Assembly (NCBI RefSeq): GCF_031755915.1
Contig: NC_083390.1
Coordinates: forward strand, 20,259,501 to 20,323,500
Source: Ziziphus jujuba
Lineage: Eukaryota; Streptophyta; Magnoliopsida; Rosales; Rhamnaceae
Direction of reading: 5' to 3'
Length of the DNA stretch: 64,000 nucleotides
Positions within the stretch are counted from its first letter, which is position 1. Each line of letters begins with the position of its first letter. Shown piece after piece: positions 1-9,825 of the stretch. Below the pieces are notes generated by a model that saw only the letters and a program-made list of their open reading frames with translations, had not been told where the DNA came from and ran no database searches. Both the position numbers and the translations under genes were made by a program.

Positions 1-3000
1 ACCTTGCTGACAACAATATCTCCACGAGCAATAACATCACGTACAAAATGATACCGAACATCTATATGTTTTGTCCTCTCGTGAAACATCTGATCCTTAG
101 TCAGATAGATAGCACTCTGACTATCACAATTGATAACCGTACTCTCCTGCTCAGAGCTCAACTCACCTATCAACCCCCTTAACCAAATAGCTTCTTTCAC
201 CGCTTCAGCTATAGCCATATATTCAGCTTCTGTAGTTGATAGTGCAACTGTTGCTTGCAAAATAGACTTCCAACTGATAGAAGTATCTCCAAGAGTAAAT
301 ACATAACCAGTAGTGGACCTCCTTCTATTAAGGTCCCCAGCAAAATCTGCATCAACATATCCACGTACACCCTCCTTACTTCCACCAAACTCTAAACAAG
401 TGTTAGTAGTGCCTCTCAAGTACCTTAGAATCCACTTGACAGCTTGCCAGTGTTGTTTGCCAGGATTAGCCATATACCGGCTCACAACACTAACAGCATG
501 TGCAATGTCAGGACGGGTACATACCATAGCATACATCAAACTACCAACAGCGCTAGAATAAGGAACATGTGACATATACTCAATATCTCTATCTGACTGT
601 GGTGACATATCAGCAGACAATCTAAAATGAGTAGCTAATGGAGTACTTACAGGTTTAGCGTTCTTCATTCCAAAACGCTCCAGAACTTTCTCAACAAAAG
701 ATCTTTGAATCAAGAAAAGTTTACCTGCAGATCTATCTCTCTCAATCTCCATACCAAGAATCTTCTTTGCCGCTCCCAAATCTTTCATCTCAAATTCACC
801 ACTCAATTCTGCTTTCAATCTGTTGATATCGGATTTCTTCTTGGCCACTATCAGCATATCATCAACATAAAGCAACAAATAGATAAATGAGCCATCTTCC
901 AACTTCCTAAAATACACACAGCTATCATATTGGCTTCTAGAATAGCCATGGCTAAACATAAACCCATCAAACCGCTTGTACCACTGACGAGGGGATTGCT
1001 TCAAACCATACAAGGACCTTTTCAACAAACACACATGATCCTCTTTTCCTTCAACCTCGAAACCTTCGGGTTGCTGCATATAAATTGTCTCCTCAAGCTC
1101 ACCATGCAAGAAAGCGGTCTTCACATCTAGTTGCTCCAACTCTAAATCATGCATAGCAACTAGCGCTAACAAAGCACGAATAGAAGTATGTTTAACGACA
1201 GGGGAAAATATATCATTAAAATCAACTCCCTGTACCTGCGAATACCCCTTCGCTACTAAACGTGCTTTGTACCTCGAATCTTCAACACCAGGGATGCCTT
1301 CTTTCTTTTTGTAGACCCACTTGCATCCCACAATCTTCTTACCCTCTGGAGGTAATGTTAACTCCCAAGTGTGGTTCTTATGAAGCGACTCCACCTCTTC
1401 CTGCATAGCAATTAACCACTTTGCAGAATCCTCACATGAAATGGCTTCATAATAGTTGCGAGGATCACTGGGACTCTCGATCTCCTGTGCTGCAACACAA
1501 GCAAAAGTGACATAGTCAGCTAAACTAGAGGGCTTCTTGATCTCCCTGCGAGGTCTATCCTTGGCAATCGAATGCTCCTGCACCTCCTCAATTCTCTCTT
1601 CTTCCACATGAGTGGGTGTCTCAAATGGGCCTAAAACTGAACCATTCTGTGAAGTACTTACTTCCTCCACCCTAAACTCCACCTGCTTTGGCACACTGTC
1701 TGAAACAACGGGCTCCCTTTTTGGATGCAGCATTGCCATCTCATCAAACACAACATCCCTGCTAATCACAACCTTAGATGACTTTGGATCAGGAAGCCAA
1801 ACTCTATATCCTTTTACACCCTGCGGGTAACCAAGAAATATGCCCTTCTTCGATCTAGGCTCAAGCTTACCATCATTAACATGAACATAGGCAGGGCATC
1901 CAAATACCTTCAAATCTAGATAATTAGCAGGTTTTCCAGACCATACCTCTTCAGGAGTCTTGCAATCGATTGCTGCTGATGGAGAACGATTCACCAAGTA
2001 GCAAGCTGTAGCAGCTGCTTCTGCCCAAAAGTCCTGTGCTAACCCAGAATTCGACAGCATGCATCGGACTTTCTCCATAAGAGTTCTGTTCATCCGCTCA
2101 GCCACACCATTTTGCTGCGGAGTTCCTCTAACTGTGAGATGTCTAACGATCCCTTCGTTTCTACAAAACTCATTGAAAACACCATCACAGAACTCCAATC
2201 CATTATCTGTACGAAGGCGCTTCACCTTTCTTTCTGTCTGCTTCTCTACCAAAGCTTTCCATTGCTTGAAGATAGCAAATACGTCATTCTTGTGCTTCAA
2301 AAAATATACCCAGACCTTCCTGGAGAAATCATCAATGAAGGTCAACATATATCTGCCACCACCCTTAGAAGCAGTACGTGCGGGTCCCCAAAGATCTGAA
2401 TGAATGTAGTTTAGAGTACCTTTGGTTTTGTGAATTCCAGTACTGAAGCTAACTCTCTTCTGCTTCCCAAACACACAATGTTCACAAAACTCCAACTTCG
2501 AGATACTCCGATCACCAAGCAAACTCCGTTTGCTCAACATCGCCAAACCTTTCTCACTTATATGGCCCAATCTCATATGCCACAAACGAGTAACATCCGA
2601 ATCTGACATGGACACTGAAACAGCAGCCGACCCCATTACCACAGAACCCTGTAGCCTGTATAATGTACCAACCAGGCTAGCTTTCATCACCACCAAAGCA
2701 CCCTTCAGAACCCTCAAAACTCCACCTCCACCAGAAAAAGAACAACCAGACTTGTCCAAAGCAGATAAAGAAATTAAATTTTTAGACATATCTGGAACGT
2801 GACGTACCTCAGATAGTGTTCTGATAATTCCATCATGCATCTTCACCCTTACAGTTCCAATGCCGATGACACAGCAAGGATGATCATCTCCCATCAGCAC
2901 AACACCTTTATCCACCGGAACATAAGAAGAGAACCAATCCCTATGGAGACAGATGTGAAACGAACAGGCTGAATCCAAAATCCATCCCTGCTTGCCCGAA

Positions 3001-3851
3001 CTATCCTCAGTCACTGAATAAACATCTCCATCTTCAATTTCCTCATGTGCGACACTGGCTTCGGCATGTTCCTTACTCTTTTCATTATTTTTATTCTGAA
3101 GCTTACGACATTCAGTTTTGATGTGCCCCTTTTTCTTACAGTAGTGACAAATAAGGTTTCTGAACCTTGACTTCGATCTTGGCCGACTACCACCATTGTT
3201 ATTTTGATCTCTAGATGATGTTCTACCTCTAACAATCAAACCCTCTCCTCCGGAACTCCCAAAATTATTGTTATCCGAACTGCTGGTCAACTCCTTATCA
3301 AACAACTCCTTAGAATATAAGGAAGCTTTCACGTCCTCCAATTTTAGGGTTTTATTACTGTAAATCAAAGTCTCCCTAAAATTTTTATACGATGGAGGTA
3401 AGGAACGCAATAGCATTAGGGCCTGATCTTCATCATCATATTTAATGTCCATGTTCGTCAGATCCAACAAAATAGTAGAAAAATCATCTATGTGTGTTTT
3501 AATAGATGTACCTTCAACCATAGAAAAGGTGTATAGACGGTGCTTCGCAATCAGTTTCGTTGTGAGATTCTTTGTGATGTACAAAGATTCCAACTTGTCC
3601 CATAAGTCCTTTGTTGTCTTCTGATCAAGGACCTCCCTCAAAACTTCATTGGACAAGCATAGCTGAATGGTGGATAGGGCACGCTCATCAACCTCGGCTT
3701 TCTTTTCGGCATCCCACGAAGACGGCATCTGCTCCTTGCCAACTAACGCCTTGTGTAAACCGTTCTGTATCAAAATCGCCTTCATCTTGACTTGCCACAT
3801 GGAGAAACTCATGTTGCGCTCAAATTTCTCAATGTCGAACTTTGTTGCCAT
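1..3851 (-). CDS. Ty1/copia gag-pol polyprotein, Tork/Tnt1-like, 3' end beyond the window
   Basis: A single unbroken frame reads leftward from the ATG at 3851 to the window edge, about 1,283 codons. It encodes the retrotransposon polyprotein: gag with a CCHC knuckle (CYYCKKKGHIKTEC), aspartic protease (ILDSACSFH), integrase ([26 protein letters not shown]), reverse transcriptase (YVDDM) and RNase H. It aligns without any indel to the plus-strand copy at 49353-53258 (position x pairs with 53165 minus x), which gives the domain order and shows that only about 30 codons lie outside the window. At 2628-2630 this copy has TCG (Ser) where the other has TAG. The start is preceded by LTR and primer-binding site. 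The Tork/Tnt1 assignment is from motif style. It may be a coding-competent copy, but its 3' LTR cannot be seen. Confidence 0.93.
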   Translation of the reverse strand, partial: MATKFDIEKFERNMSFSMWQVKMKAILIQNGLHKALVGKEQMPSSWDAEKKAEVDERALSTIQLCLSNEVLREVLDQKTTKDLWDKLESLYITKNLTTKLIAKHRLYTFSMVEGTSIKTHIDDFSTILLDLTNMDIKYDDEDQALMLLRSLPPSYKNFRETLIYSNKTLKLEDVKASLYSKELFDKELTSSSDNNNFGSSGGEGLIVRGRTSSRDQNNNGGSRPRSKSRFRNLICHYCKKKGHIKTECRKLQNKNNEKSKEHAEASVAHEEIEDGDVYSVTEDSSGKQGWILDSACSFHICLHRDWFSSYVPVDKGVVLMGDDHPCCVIGIGTVRVKMHDGIIRTLSEVRHVPDMSKNLISLSALDKSGCSFSGGGGVLRVLKGALVVMKASLVGTLYRLQGSVVMGSAAVSVSMSDSDVTRLWHMRLGHISEKGLAMLSKRSLLGDRSISKLEFCEHCVFGKQKRVSFSTGIHKTKGTLNYIHSDLWGPARTASKGGGRYMLTFIDDFSRKVWVYFLKHKNDVFAIFKQWKALVEKQTERKVKRLRTDNGLEFCDGVFNEFCRNEGIVRHLTVRGTPQQNGVAERMNRTLMEKVRCMLSNSGLAQDFWAEAAATACYLVNRSPSAAIDCKTPEEVWSGKPANYLDLKVFGCPAYVHVNDGKLEPRSKKGIFLGYPQGVKGYRVWLPDPKSSKVVISRDVVFDEMAMLHPKREPVVSDSVPKQVEFRVEEVSTSQNGSVLGPFETPTHVEEERIEEVQEHSIAKDRPRREIKKPSSLADYVTFACVAAQEIESPSDPRNYYEAISCEDSAKWLIAMQEEVESLHKNHTWELTLPPEGKKIVGCKWVYKKKEGIPGVEDSRYKARLVAKGYSQVQGVDFNDIFSPVVKHTSIRALLALVAMHDLELEQLDVKTAFLHGELEETIYMQQPEGFEVEGKEDHVCLLKRSLYGLKQSPRQWYKRFDGFMFSHGYSRSQYDSCVYFRKLEDGSFIYLLLYVDDMLIVAKKKSDINRLKAELSGEFEMKDLGAAKKILGMEIERDRSAGKLFLIQRSFVEKVLERFGMKNAKPVSTPLATHFRLSADMSPQSDRDIEYMSHVPYSSAVGSLMYAMVCTRPDIAHAVSVVSRYMANPGKQHWQAVKWILRYLRGTTNTCLEFGGSKEGVRGYVDADFAGDLNRRRSTTGYVFTLGDTSISWKSILQATVALSTTEAEYMAIAEAVKEAIWLRGLIGELSSEQESTVINCDSQSAIYLTKDQMFHERTKHIDVRYHFVRDVIARGDIVVSK

Positions 3852-3900
3852 GATCGAAAGACAAAGAAAAGAAAAAAAAATTCCCAAATAGATCGACGCG

Positions 3901-3912
3901 GCTCTGATACCA
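3901..3912 (-). other. Copia minus-strand primer-binding site
   Basis: TGGTATCAGAGC on the minus strand, two bases inside the LTR end, is complementary to the 3' end of plant initiator-methionine tRNA. It primes first-strand cDNA synthesis and fixes the element's orientation. Confidence 0.9.
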
Positions 3913-3914
3913 CT

Positions 3915-4347
3915 TGTTACGAAATTGGGAGAAAAAACAAATGGCAACAGAAACAAAGAAATCGAAGAACAAACACACAATTAACGTGGGAACCCTTGAC
4001 GGGAAAAACCACGGGCAGGGAGAAGCAAATCCAATATCGAAAGATTTGTACAAGGTGAGCCAAATTTCGAGATACCCTAAAAAACCCCAATGACGGCCGA
4101 ACAAAAATACAGATATATATATAGTACAGAAGAAACCCTAAAATTGAACAGGTCCATACCGCGGGGGCGCTGCCCCCGCACCCCCATCGGGCTCAGTGGT
4201 GGGCTACGGTCTCGGGCCTATCGGCCCGAGACCTCCGCTTCCACCACAAAGCCCCAAATTTTTCTCTAAAATTTAGTTTCACCAAATGGGTCGCACCGCG
4301 AGCTTTTCGGGTCGGGTCAACAAGAATTCAGGTCACAAACTCTAACA
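3915..4347 (-). repeat. 5' LTR of the left-edge copia (433 bp)
   Basis: Read on the minus strand it starts TGTTAGAG and ends CGTAACA, with TGTTA/TAACA end inverted repeats, next to the primer-binding site. It matches the LTRs of the plus-strand copy (5' remnant 49225-49344; 3' LTR 53365-53700). It is 97 bp longer than that 3' LTR because it contains a GC-rich double hairpin. The five bases outside its end, GCATA (4348-4352), should recur beyond the window as target duplication. Confidence 0.9.
4161..4233. repeat. GC-rich double hairpin inside the LTR
   Basis: Two palindromes sit in an otherwise AT-rich LTR: 4161-4179, arms GCGGGGGC/GCCCCCGC with a 3-nt loop; and 4208-4233, arms GGTCTCGGGCC/GGCCCGAGACC with a 4-nt loop. 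Weaker pairing (CAGTGGTGGGCTACGG against CCGCTTCCACCACAAA) extends the second arm outward. The insert is absent from the 3' LTR at 53365-53700. Confidence 0.85.
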
Positions 4348-4348
4348 G

Positions 4349-4765
4349 CATATATCTTGGTGACTCTTTAGTTTCCTGGTCCTCCAAGAAACGAAGTGTA
4401 GTTGCTCGTTCTAGCATGGAATCTGAGTACCGGGCTTTGGCACATGGTGCTGTTGAACTCTCTTGGCTACTGCAACTTCTCTTGGAATTAAAAATTTCAT
4501 CCAGTCAGGTTCCTATCCTCTGGTGTGATAATATGGGTGCTGGTTCTCTTGCTGCCAATCTGGTTTTCCATCAACGAACAAAGCATATCGAGATCGATGT
4601 TCACTTTGTTCGTGATAAAGTTGCCCAAAACACTCTTGACGTCCGCTACATTCCGACTATAGATTAGATTGCTGACATCTTCACCAAGAATTTGTCTACT
4701 GCCAGGTTCCATCATCTTCAAAGCAAGCTTAACGTGGTGCCACCCACGTATCGCTTGAGGGGGGA
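4349..4765 (+). pseudogene. Relic copia pol (RNase H end), Ale-like
   Basis: This is the 3' end of a copia pol frame. Read on the plus strand it gives LVSWSSKK, ESEYRALAHGAVELSWL, a WCDN motif, HQRTKHIEIDVHFVRDKV and IADIFTKNLS, which is copia RNase H. A TAG at 4665-4667 interrupts the frame before IADIFTK. A polypurine tract (TTGAGGGGGGA, 4755-4765) then leads into an LTR. Everything upstream is cut off by the minus-strand copia whose LTR starts at 4347, so this is an older element hit by a younger one. Confidence 0.85.
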
Positions 4766-5047
4766 TGTTAGCATAACTCCATCTGGTGCCAATGCAGCAG
4801 CTACTTCTGACGTGTCTTATGATAACTCTTCTAATAAACACCAGATAGTCACGTAGCTGGTTTGTCTAATCTGTCTAGGAGTTGTATATACTTCAACCAG
4901 TGTATTCCAGATGTGATAACAATTGTGATAAAGTTGAGTTTATCATTTATGTGTTTGGGTCTCACGTGACGCCCTCTGTCCTGTAATATATATATGCCAC
5001 TGCTCATTATAATAAAAGAATAATAAGAAACTCTTCCTCATATAACA
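4766..5047 (+). repeat. 3' LTR of the relic copia
   Basis: Starts TGTTAGCATAAC directly after the polypurine tract. The most likely end is TATAACA at 5047, giving TGTTA/TAACA end inverted repeats; an alternative end is TTTTACA at 5058. It contains a TATATATATA stretch and an AATAAA-like signal near 5013. It abuts the truncated membrane-protein gene copy A, so this element broke that gene. Confidence 0.7.
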
Positions 5048-5058
5048 CATATTTTACA

Positions 5059-5220
5059 ATCTGCAACAGCAAAAACTCCAAACATGACAAAGACAGCACA
5101 AAAGATTGTCATAGTTATAGGATGCGTATTAAAGGCCGAAACATTCTTCCTTGATACTTCAAACTCCAGCAAACACAACAAAATGCCCACAAGAGACACA
5201 ATGTTCTTTTTCAAGTCCAT
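5059..5220 (-). pseudogene. Membrane-protein array copy A (beta type), N-terminal fragment
   Basis: The first ~54 codons of the array's membrane-protein family: start MDLKKNIVS, then KNVSAFNTHP (FDTHP elsewhere) and the second hydrophobic segment IFCAVFVMFGVFAVAD. The frame then runs into the copia LTR and stops at 5038. The ATG at 5220 is chosen because it aligns with the starts of D, E, G and K; a further ATG 18 bases upstream is not conserved. Upstream sequence to about 5330 matches that upstream of copy G, so the promoter side is preserved while the C-terminal half is lost. Confidence 0.8.
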
Positions 5221-5238
5221 CCAATTCAATCTATTCAA

Positions 5239-6188
5239 TTGTTACTTTTTTGGAAATTTTATGAGAAATTGATATAGGTGGTTGTTTTGCTTCATTGCAA
5301 AGCTTGCTGTTGCCAGGAACTTCATGGTAATGTTATTTTATACATGTCTAATTTTTTTTTTTTTTCAATTGGTGATCTATGTTTTTTGGTCTTTATTAAT
5401 GATCTATGTTATGTCTAACTTCTTTCTTTTTGCAAACACATTCTATGTTTAACATTTTTTTTAAAGTAAATGTATATCTTTCGTTTATAAAATCAAAAAG
5501 AAAAACTTTAAATCCGCATGAAGTCCACAACATAACCATTTGGTACAAAAGTTTTGAACAAATCTATTTTGCCACACTAACACCCGAGCCAAATCCCAAA
5601 CCGTTGTTTTCCATATCTATATATATATATACACACACATATATATAAAACTTTAGAATATATATAAACTTAAGAAAAAATTCTACTACTCCCAGAATAC
5701 CAAGCCTTGGTATGCTTGGCCAGTCATTTCTAGCCATGTGGACAGCTATCAAAGTCAAAAAACACCTTTAAATTTCTATATGGGATAACAAAGTCAACCA
5801 CTAGAAATTCCTGACTTACCGAGTCAATGATGTAGTCTGCATAGTATGAAACCGTAGGCGAAAGTACCACTTCGCAAGTATTAAGATTTTTACCCTAAAT
5901 TTTTTAACTTTTATTTATTTATTTTTTATCTTGCTTTCTGTCCTCTCTCTCTCCTAAATTTTTATTTCTCTATGGACGATTATGGTACCATGGTTTGCTT
6001 TCGTCATCTTCCAAACCCAAAAACATTTTTTAGCGCAACTTTTTTGCTTTTCCTTAACCTTTTTGTAAGCAGAAACCTTTCTTTGCCAAATAATAATAAT
6101 AATAATAATAATAACATTTCTTCAAATAGAAAAAATTAGAATAGAAAGATTCAAGCAACATTGAAGCCACGTGGACCATTACCAACGC
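5239..6188. other. Intergenic, AT-rich
   Basis: The first ~90 bases match the upstream region of membrane-protein copy G. The rest is low-complexity AT-rich DNA with a (TA)n/(CA)n stretch near 5619-5645 and an (ATA)n run near 6090-6112. No supportable gene seen. Confidence 0.6.
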
Positions 6189-6197
6189 CTTTAGAAT

Positions 6198-6390
6198 GGG
6201 TCAATTACATTGTACATCTTTAAAGTTTACTTTAATTACAATCAAATATCCAATGTATGTGATAATTGCAAATCAGTCCCTGCTGTTACCACATTGTTGT
6301 TAAAGTTGATGGAAAGAGGGGCATAATAGTCATTTGACACAAATAAACGCTAGACCGGCCCAAAAAAAAAAAAAAAAAAAATCCAACACC
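6198..6390 (+). repeat. Pack-MULE left terminal inverted repeat
   Basis: About 193 bp, from GGGTCAATTACA to ATCCAACACC. Pairs with 7328-7519 on the opposite strand across its whole length with scattered mismatches. Confidence 0.85.
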
Positions 6391-6416
6391 TTCTACTTCA
6401 TTTCCTACCACCAAAA

Positions 6417-7020
6417 ATGATGTCGTGTGTGGCTATCAGATCCTTTGCTTCAATGCCCCAGTGCAACATCCCTGTGCCTCCTCCTCCTCCTCCTTTCCCC
6501 TTGGTCGTCACTCTCAACTGCATCGATGACTGTGCCTTCGAGCAAGACTCCTTGGCTGGCTTCGCAACCATTGAGCACGTCCTTCTCAATCGACTCTCTA
6601 ACGACAAGATCGAGTCCGCCTCCGCCGTCCTCCTTCATTCCCTCGCCAACCTCCCATGTGTTGCCCAGCGCCTTCTCTGTCCTTACCAGCTCATCCTCTG
6701 CCTTGGCTCCTACGACCACGTCGTCGATTCTACTCTCGTTGCTAATCTCGGCCTCTGCCTTATCCACGTTGACACCTCCCGCACCGAGGAGATTGCTAAC
6801 ACCGTCATGGCGCTTTTCCTCGGCTTGCTTCGCCGGACGCATTTTCTTTCGAGGCATGTGCTCTCGGCTTCTGGATGGCTTGGCTCGCTCTAGCCACTTT
6901 GCCATGGCATGAGATGGTGTAGTGGGCTTGGGGATTATTGGTAGATCTGCCTCGGCGAGGGCTTTGGCTACTTGGAGCTTGGCTTTCAAGATGAGCGCCC
7001 TCTATTTCGATGTTTTCGAG
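6417..7020 (+). pseudogene. AN: Captured ANGUSTIFOLIA (plant CtBP) exon-1 fragment
   Basis: The translation from 6417 matches the N-terminus of ANGUSTIFOLIA, the plant CtBP-like protein that shapes leaf cells: VTLNCIDDCAFEQDSLAG, IESASAVLLHSLA, QLILCLGSYDHVVDSTL, HVDTSRTEEIANTVMALFLG and LLRRTHFLSRHVLSASGW. A TAG at 6891-6893 breaks the frame after WLGSL. A +1 shift near 6930 then precedes GRSASARALATWSLAFKM and ALYFDVFE. The match stops at a GT (7021), where AN exon 1 should end, and intron-like DNA follows to about 7260. The capture was therefore from genomic DNA, not mRNA. Enclosure by MULE repeats and two lesions make it a non-functional chimera, although it may be transcribed. Confidence 0.88.
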
Positions 7021-7327
7021 GTACAAATATGAAAAACATTTTTATTTAGTTATTTTTTGGTTGAAATCGATGGTGAACGAATTTTAGTAGCTGAAAATGC
7101 GATTCAATTTTCATTTTGATTTTGGACTATATGTAGAGAAGCTAAAAAATTGATCTTTGAAGTTGTCGTTGCTGTGATCGTGTTTGCCATGGAGAATGTG
7201 CTTCATTTTGTTGTTTATGAAGCATGAATCAGATGGAAATGAGAGACTAACTGAAATGGGCTTGTGATTGGTGTAGGAAATGAAGTAGCAGATGTAGTAG
7301 CCAGGAGCAGTGGTGGAGGTTGTTGCA

Positions 7328-7519
7328 GGTGTTGGATTTTTTTTTTTTTTTTTTTAGGCGGGTCTAGGGTTTATTTGTGTCAAATGATTATTATGCCCCT
7401 CTTTCACCAACTTTAACACCAATGTGTTAACATTAGGGATTGATTTGTAATTATCACATACATCAAGATATCTGGATGTAATTAAGATAAACCTCAAAGG
7501 TATGCACTGTAATTAACCC
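7328..7519 (-). repeat. Pack-MULE right terminal inverted repeat
   Basis: The reverse complement reads GGGTTAATTACAGTGC and continues colinear with the left repeat, ending at ATCCAACACC. Both TIRs contain a 17-20-nt homopolymer at the same internal position. Confidence 0.85.
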
Positions 7520-7528
7520 TTCTAGTAT

Positions 7529-8672
7529 TGTATTTGAATGTATTATACTATACTATATTGTGTTTGGTGCATGATCGTATAAAATAATACTTTATTTGGT
7601 AAACAGTGTATTATACTATATTTTATTATTTATTATTTCATAATTTATTGTTATTAAAAAACAAACATTACAAAAATATCATATCTTGCTTTTTCGATTT
7701 TATATATTATTATAATTCATGATAATAATAAGGTTTAATATTATAAAAAATAAAAAAAAAAATAGTATCATATAATTAAAAAAAAAAAAGAAGTTTAGTA
7801 TTTGTGCATTTATTATAGATCCACTTATGTTAAAAAAAAGTTTAGTTTAACAGACAAGAAAAAAATTAAAAAAAAAATGGCAAGGGCGTGCGTGTAACTT
7901 GATATATAGTGCATCTTATCATCTTCTGCTTCTTCTTTGTCCCTCTTTTCCCCGAAGAGAACCGACTCACAGCGATTCCTCCGATACCCATCATCTTTTA
8001 AGAGTAAGAAACTATCACTATGGCCTCTTTTGCACTCCACTTGATATATTTTCTCTCTGATTTTGTGTAATATGGATATATTTTTTTTGGATCCTATTCT
8101 TCAAAGGACGAAAATAACTCGCATCTCCAATCCGGCTTGAATGAAACAAGCATTGTTCCCATCTTCAACTCTCCAAGGTATTCTTAATTTCTGTGGTCGA
8201 ATTGGAATTTTTTTTTTTTTTTCCTTTTTGATTGATTTTGACTTTTGGGAGGTGTTTGTTTCTGAATAAATTTCCAAAGGATGAAGCGATGGGGCTGGCT
8301 CTAAGTGCGCATCTGTGAGAGGAGGGTGGACAACAGGATCTGGCATGGAAGGTCCATCGATCCCAGCTGGAACCAATGACGGATTAGTTACAGAGAATAT
8401 CTCAACCTTCCCATGGCCTCTGTTCACAAAATCATCACGTCGGCTGTATAGTTTTTGGGAGGAAAGGCAGCGCAGTTGCAGAGAAGGGAGAGTTGTATTA
8501 GCTAATACAAAAGAAATCGGGTGTATTAGTAATAGACCGTGAACTATATTAAAAATCAATGAGGGGTATTACATAATACAATACCTTGGTACCCTAAACG
8601 CATCCAAACGCTGTATTACATAATACAATACAATCTAATACCCATTAATACCATCTGCCAAACATACCCTTG
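7529..8672. mobile_element. Candidate non-autonomous DNA transposon, left tip lost
   Basis: The right end, reversed from 8672, starts GGGTATGTTTGGCAGATGG and is followed by GTATTGTATTATG repeats. The left part (7530-7600) contains similar inverted sequence (GTATTATAC, GTTTGGTGCATGA) but lacks the terminal ~40 bases, next to the Pack-MULE end. The interior has a minus-strand open frame (8101-8559, 152 codons) with no domain I recognise, possibly a captured fragment. It resembles the element at 36836-37984 in its ends only. Class uncertain. Confidence 0.4.
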
Positions 8673-9525
8673 GGGTTATATAAAAAACCCATGATAAATA
8701 AAATAAAAATAAAATAAAAACCTACGGTACTATCTATCTCCCAGCTGAATGATAACTCAAATACAATATTTTCTCTTTACCAAACAAATAAAATTTAACT
8801 TTTTTCTTTACATGTAATGAAATTACCAGAATATCATTCTTTTTTTTATTATTATTTTTTTAAATTATGTGTAAAACTAGTTATAATAGGTGAATCCGTG
8901 ACCCGTTATAGATCCGTCATGTTTAAACTGGAACAAATTTCTTACTGAATTCGTGTTGTATTAATTTACAGATTGTGTGAATTTTTGCCTCCATATAAAT
9001 AAACGTGGATACAAATATTGTTTTAGTTGAAACATTGCCAAACTTGTCAATTAAGCTACATCAATATATAAAACATCATTATGCCAAATTTATGATTTGC
9101 TACCGCTATCATATGCATAATCAAACAAATAAATACGTGTACTTTTTAAAAACACTGGAAATTAAGAAAAATGCAACTATATATGATGAAGATCTTAAAA
9201 ATGATATTTAAGAAAAAAAAGGATATATAAAATTGTAGGTAGGAAAAGCAAAATATTTATTCAAAGATAAGATAGAAACAAGAAAAAAAAAGAAAAAAAA
9301 AGGGGCATATAAATTAAAGAAAGTTGATGAGACGTGCATGGATGGAAAAATGAGGAGGTTCCAGCAATGCACGAAGCTTGTCAAGTAGAAAAGCAAAGGC
9401 GACCTGAAGACGCGGTGGTACAAGGCATTGAAACACAAGAAAAACTTCAGTATAATGGTTGAACCACGTCTGTACCATCCATTAGCTTAGTTAAAATCCC
9501 AAGAAACAATAATCAATTACATCCT
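8673..9525. other. Intergenic; segment shared with 29.4 kb
   Basis: 8680-8800 (GGTTATATAAAAA, then AAAACCTACGGTACTATCT and TCTCCCAG) is related to 29415-29530, which has GGTTATATAAAAATATT, ACCTACCTGCACTATCTG and TCTCCCAGATGA. It may be a duplicated TATA-containing promoter segment. The rest is AT-rich with no supportable gene. Confidence 0.5.
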
Positions 9526-9825
9526 CTTATAGGGAAAAAGAAATATCATTTTTTGCATAAATAATTTTCATAAAAATATTAGCTTGGTTAAAATCCCAAG
9601 AAACAACAATCAATCAAAACAGCAAAATATTAACGAAACAGGCACATTTGAGTTTTGTTTAAAAGCTAATAGATCATATAAAAGTTCAACAATATCATTG
9701 CAAATAACATAGAAGTTTTAATTATTCCTTACCCAAAAAAAAAAAAAATGAAGTTTTAATTATGAACTCGATAAAAACTTCAGTCATAGTATTCGTAGGC
9801 TCTATTTAAAAAAAAAAAAAAAATA

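Larger units (their letters stand above)
6198..7519 (+). mobile_element. Pack-MULE carrying an ANGUSTIFOLIA fragment
   Basis: Long imperfect terminal inverted repeats of about 190 bp bound the element (6198-6390 and 7328-7519 reversed). Shared stretches include GTATGTGATAATT, GAAAGAGGGGCATAAT, CATTTGACACAAATAAA and a poly-A/poly-T run followed by ATCCAACACC. The outer ends begin GGGT. Flanking 9-mers CTTTAGAAT (6189-6197) and TTCTAGTAT (7520-7528) agree at 6 of 9 positions, which fits a decayed 9-bp Mutator-type target duplication. The interior has no transposase but holds a piece of a host gene. Long TIRs, 9-bp duplication and a captured gene fragment together define a Pack-MULE. The weak point is the imperfect target duplication. 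Confidence 0.82.

Noticed and set aside
313..3891. Several 60-114-codon plus-strand open frames in the left-edge region
   Set aside because: They are antisense shadows of the minus-strand copia gag-pol; mirror-image frames occur opposite the plus-strand copy at 50-53 kb.
4161..4233. Rho-independent terminators
   Set aside because: The hairpins are GC-rich but lie inside a plant retrotransposon LTR, so bacterial termination is irrelevant.
6427..6989. Long overlapping frames on both strands (6427-6912 plus, 6450-6989 minus)
   Set aside because: Low-complexity Ser/Pro/Leu or charged translations in other frames of the GC-rich captured ANGUSTIFOLIA exon; only the 6417 frame matches a known protein.
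8101..8559. 152-codon minus-strand open frame as a gene
   Set aside because: No recognisable domain, no homologous copy in the window, and it lies inside a transposon-like segment; kept only as a note there.
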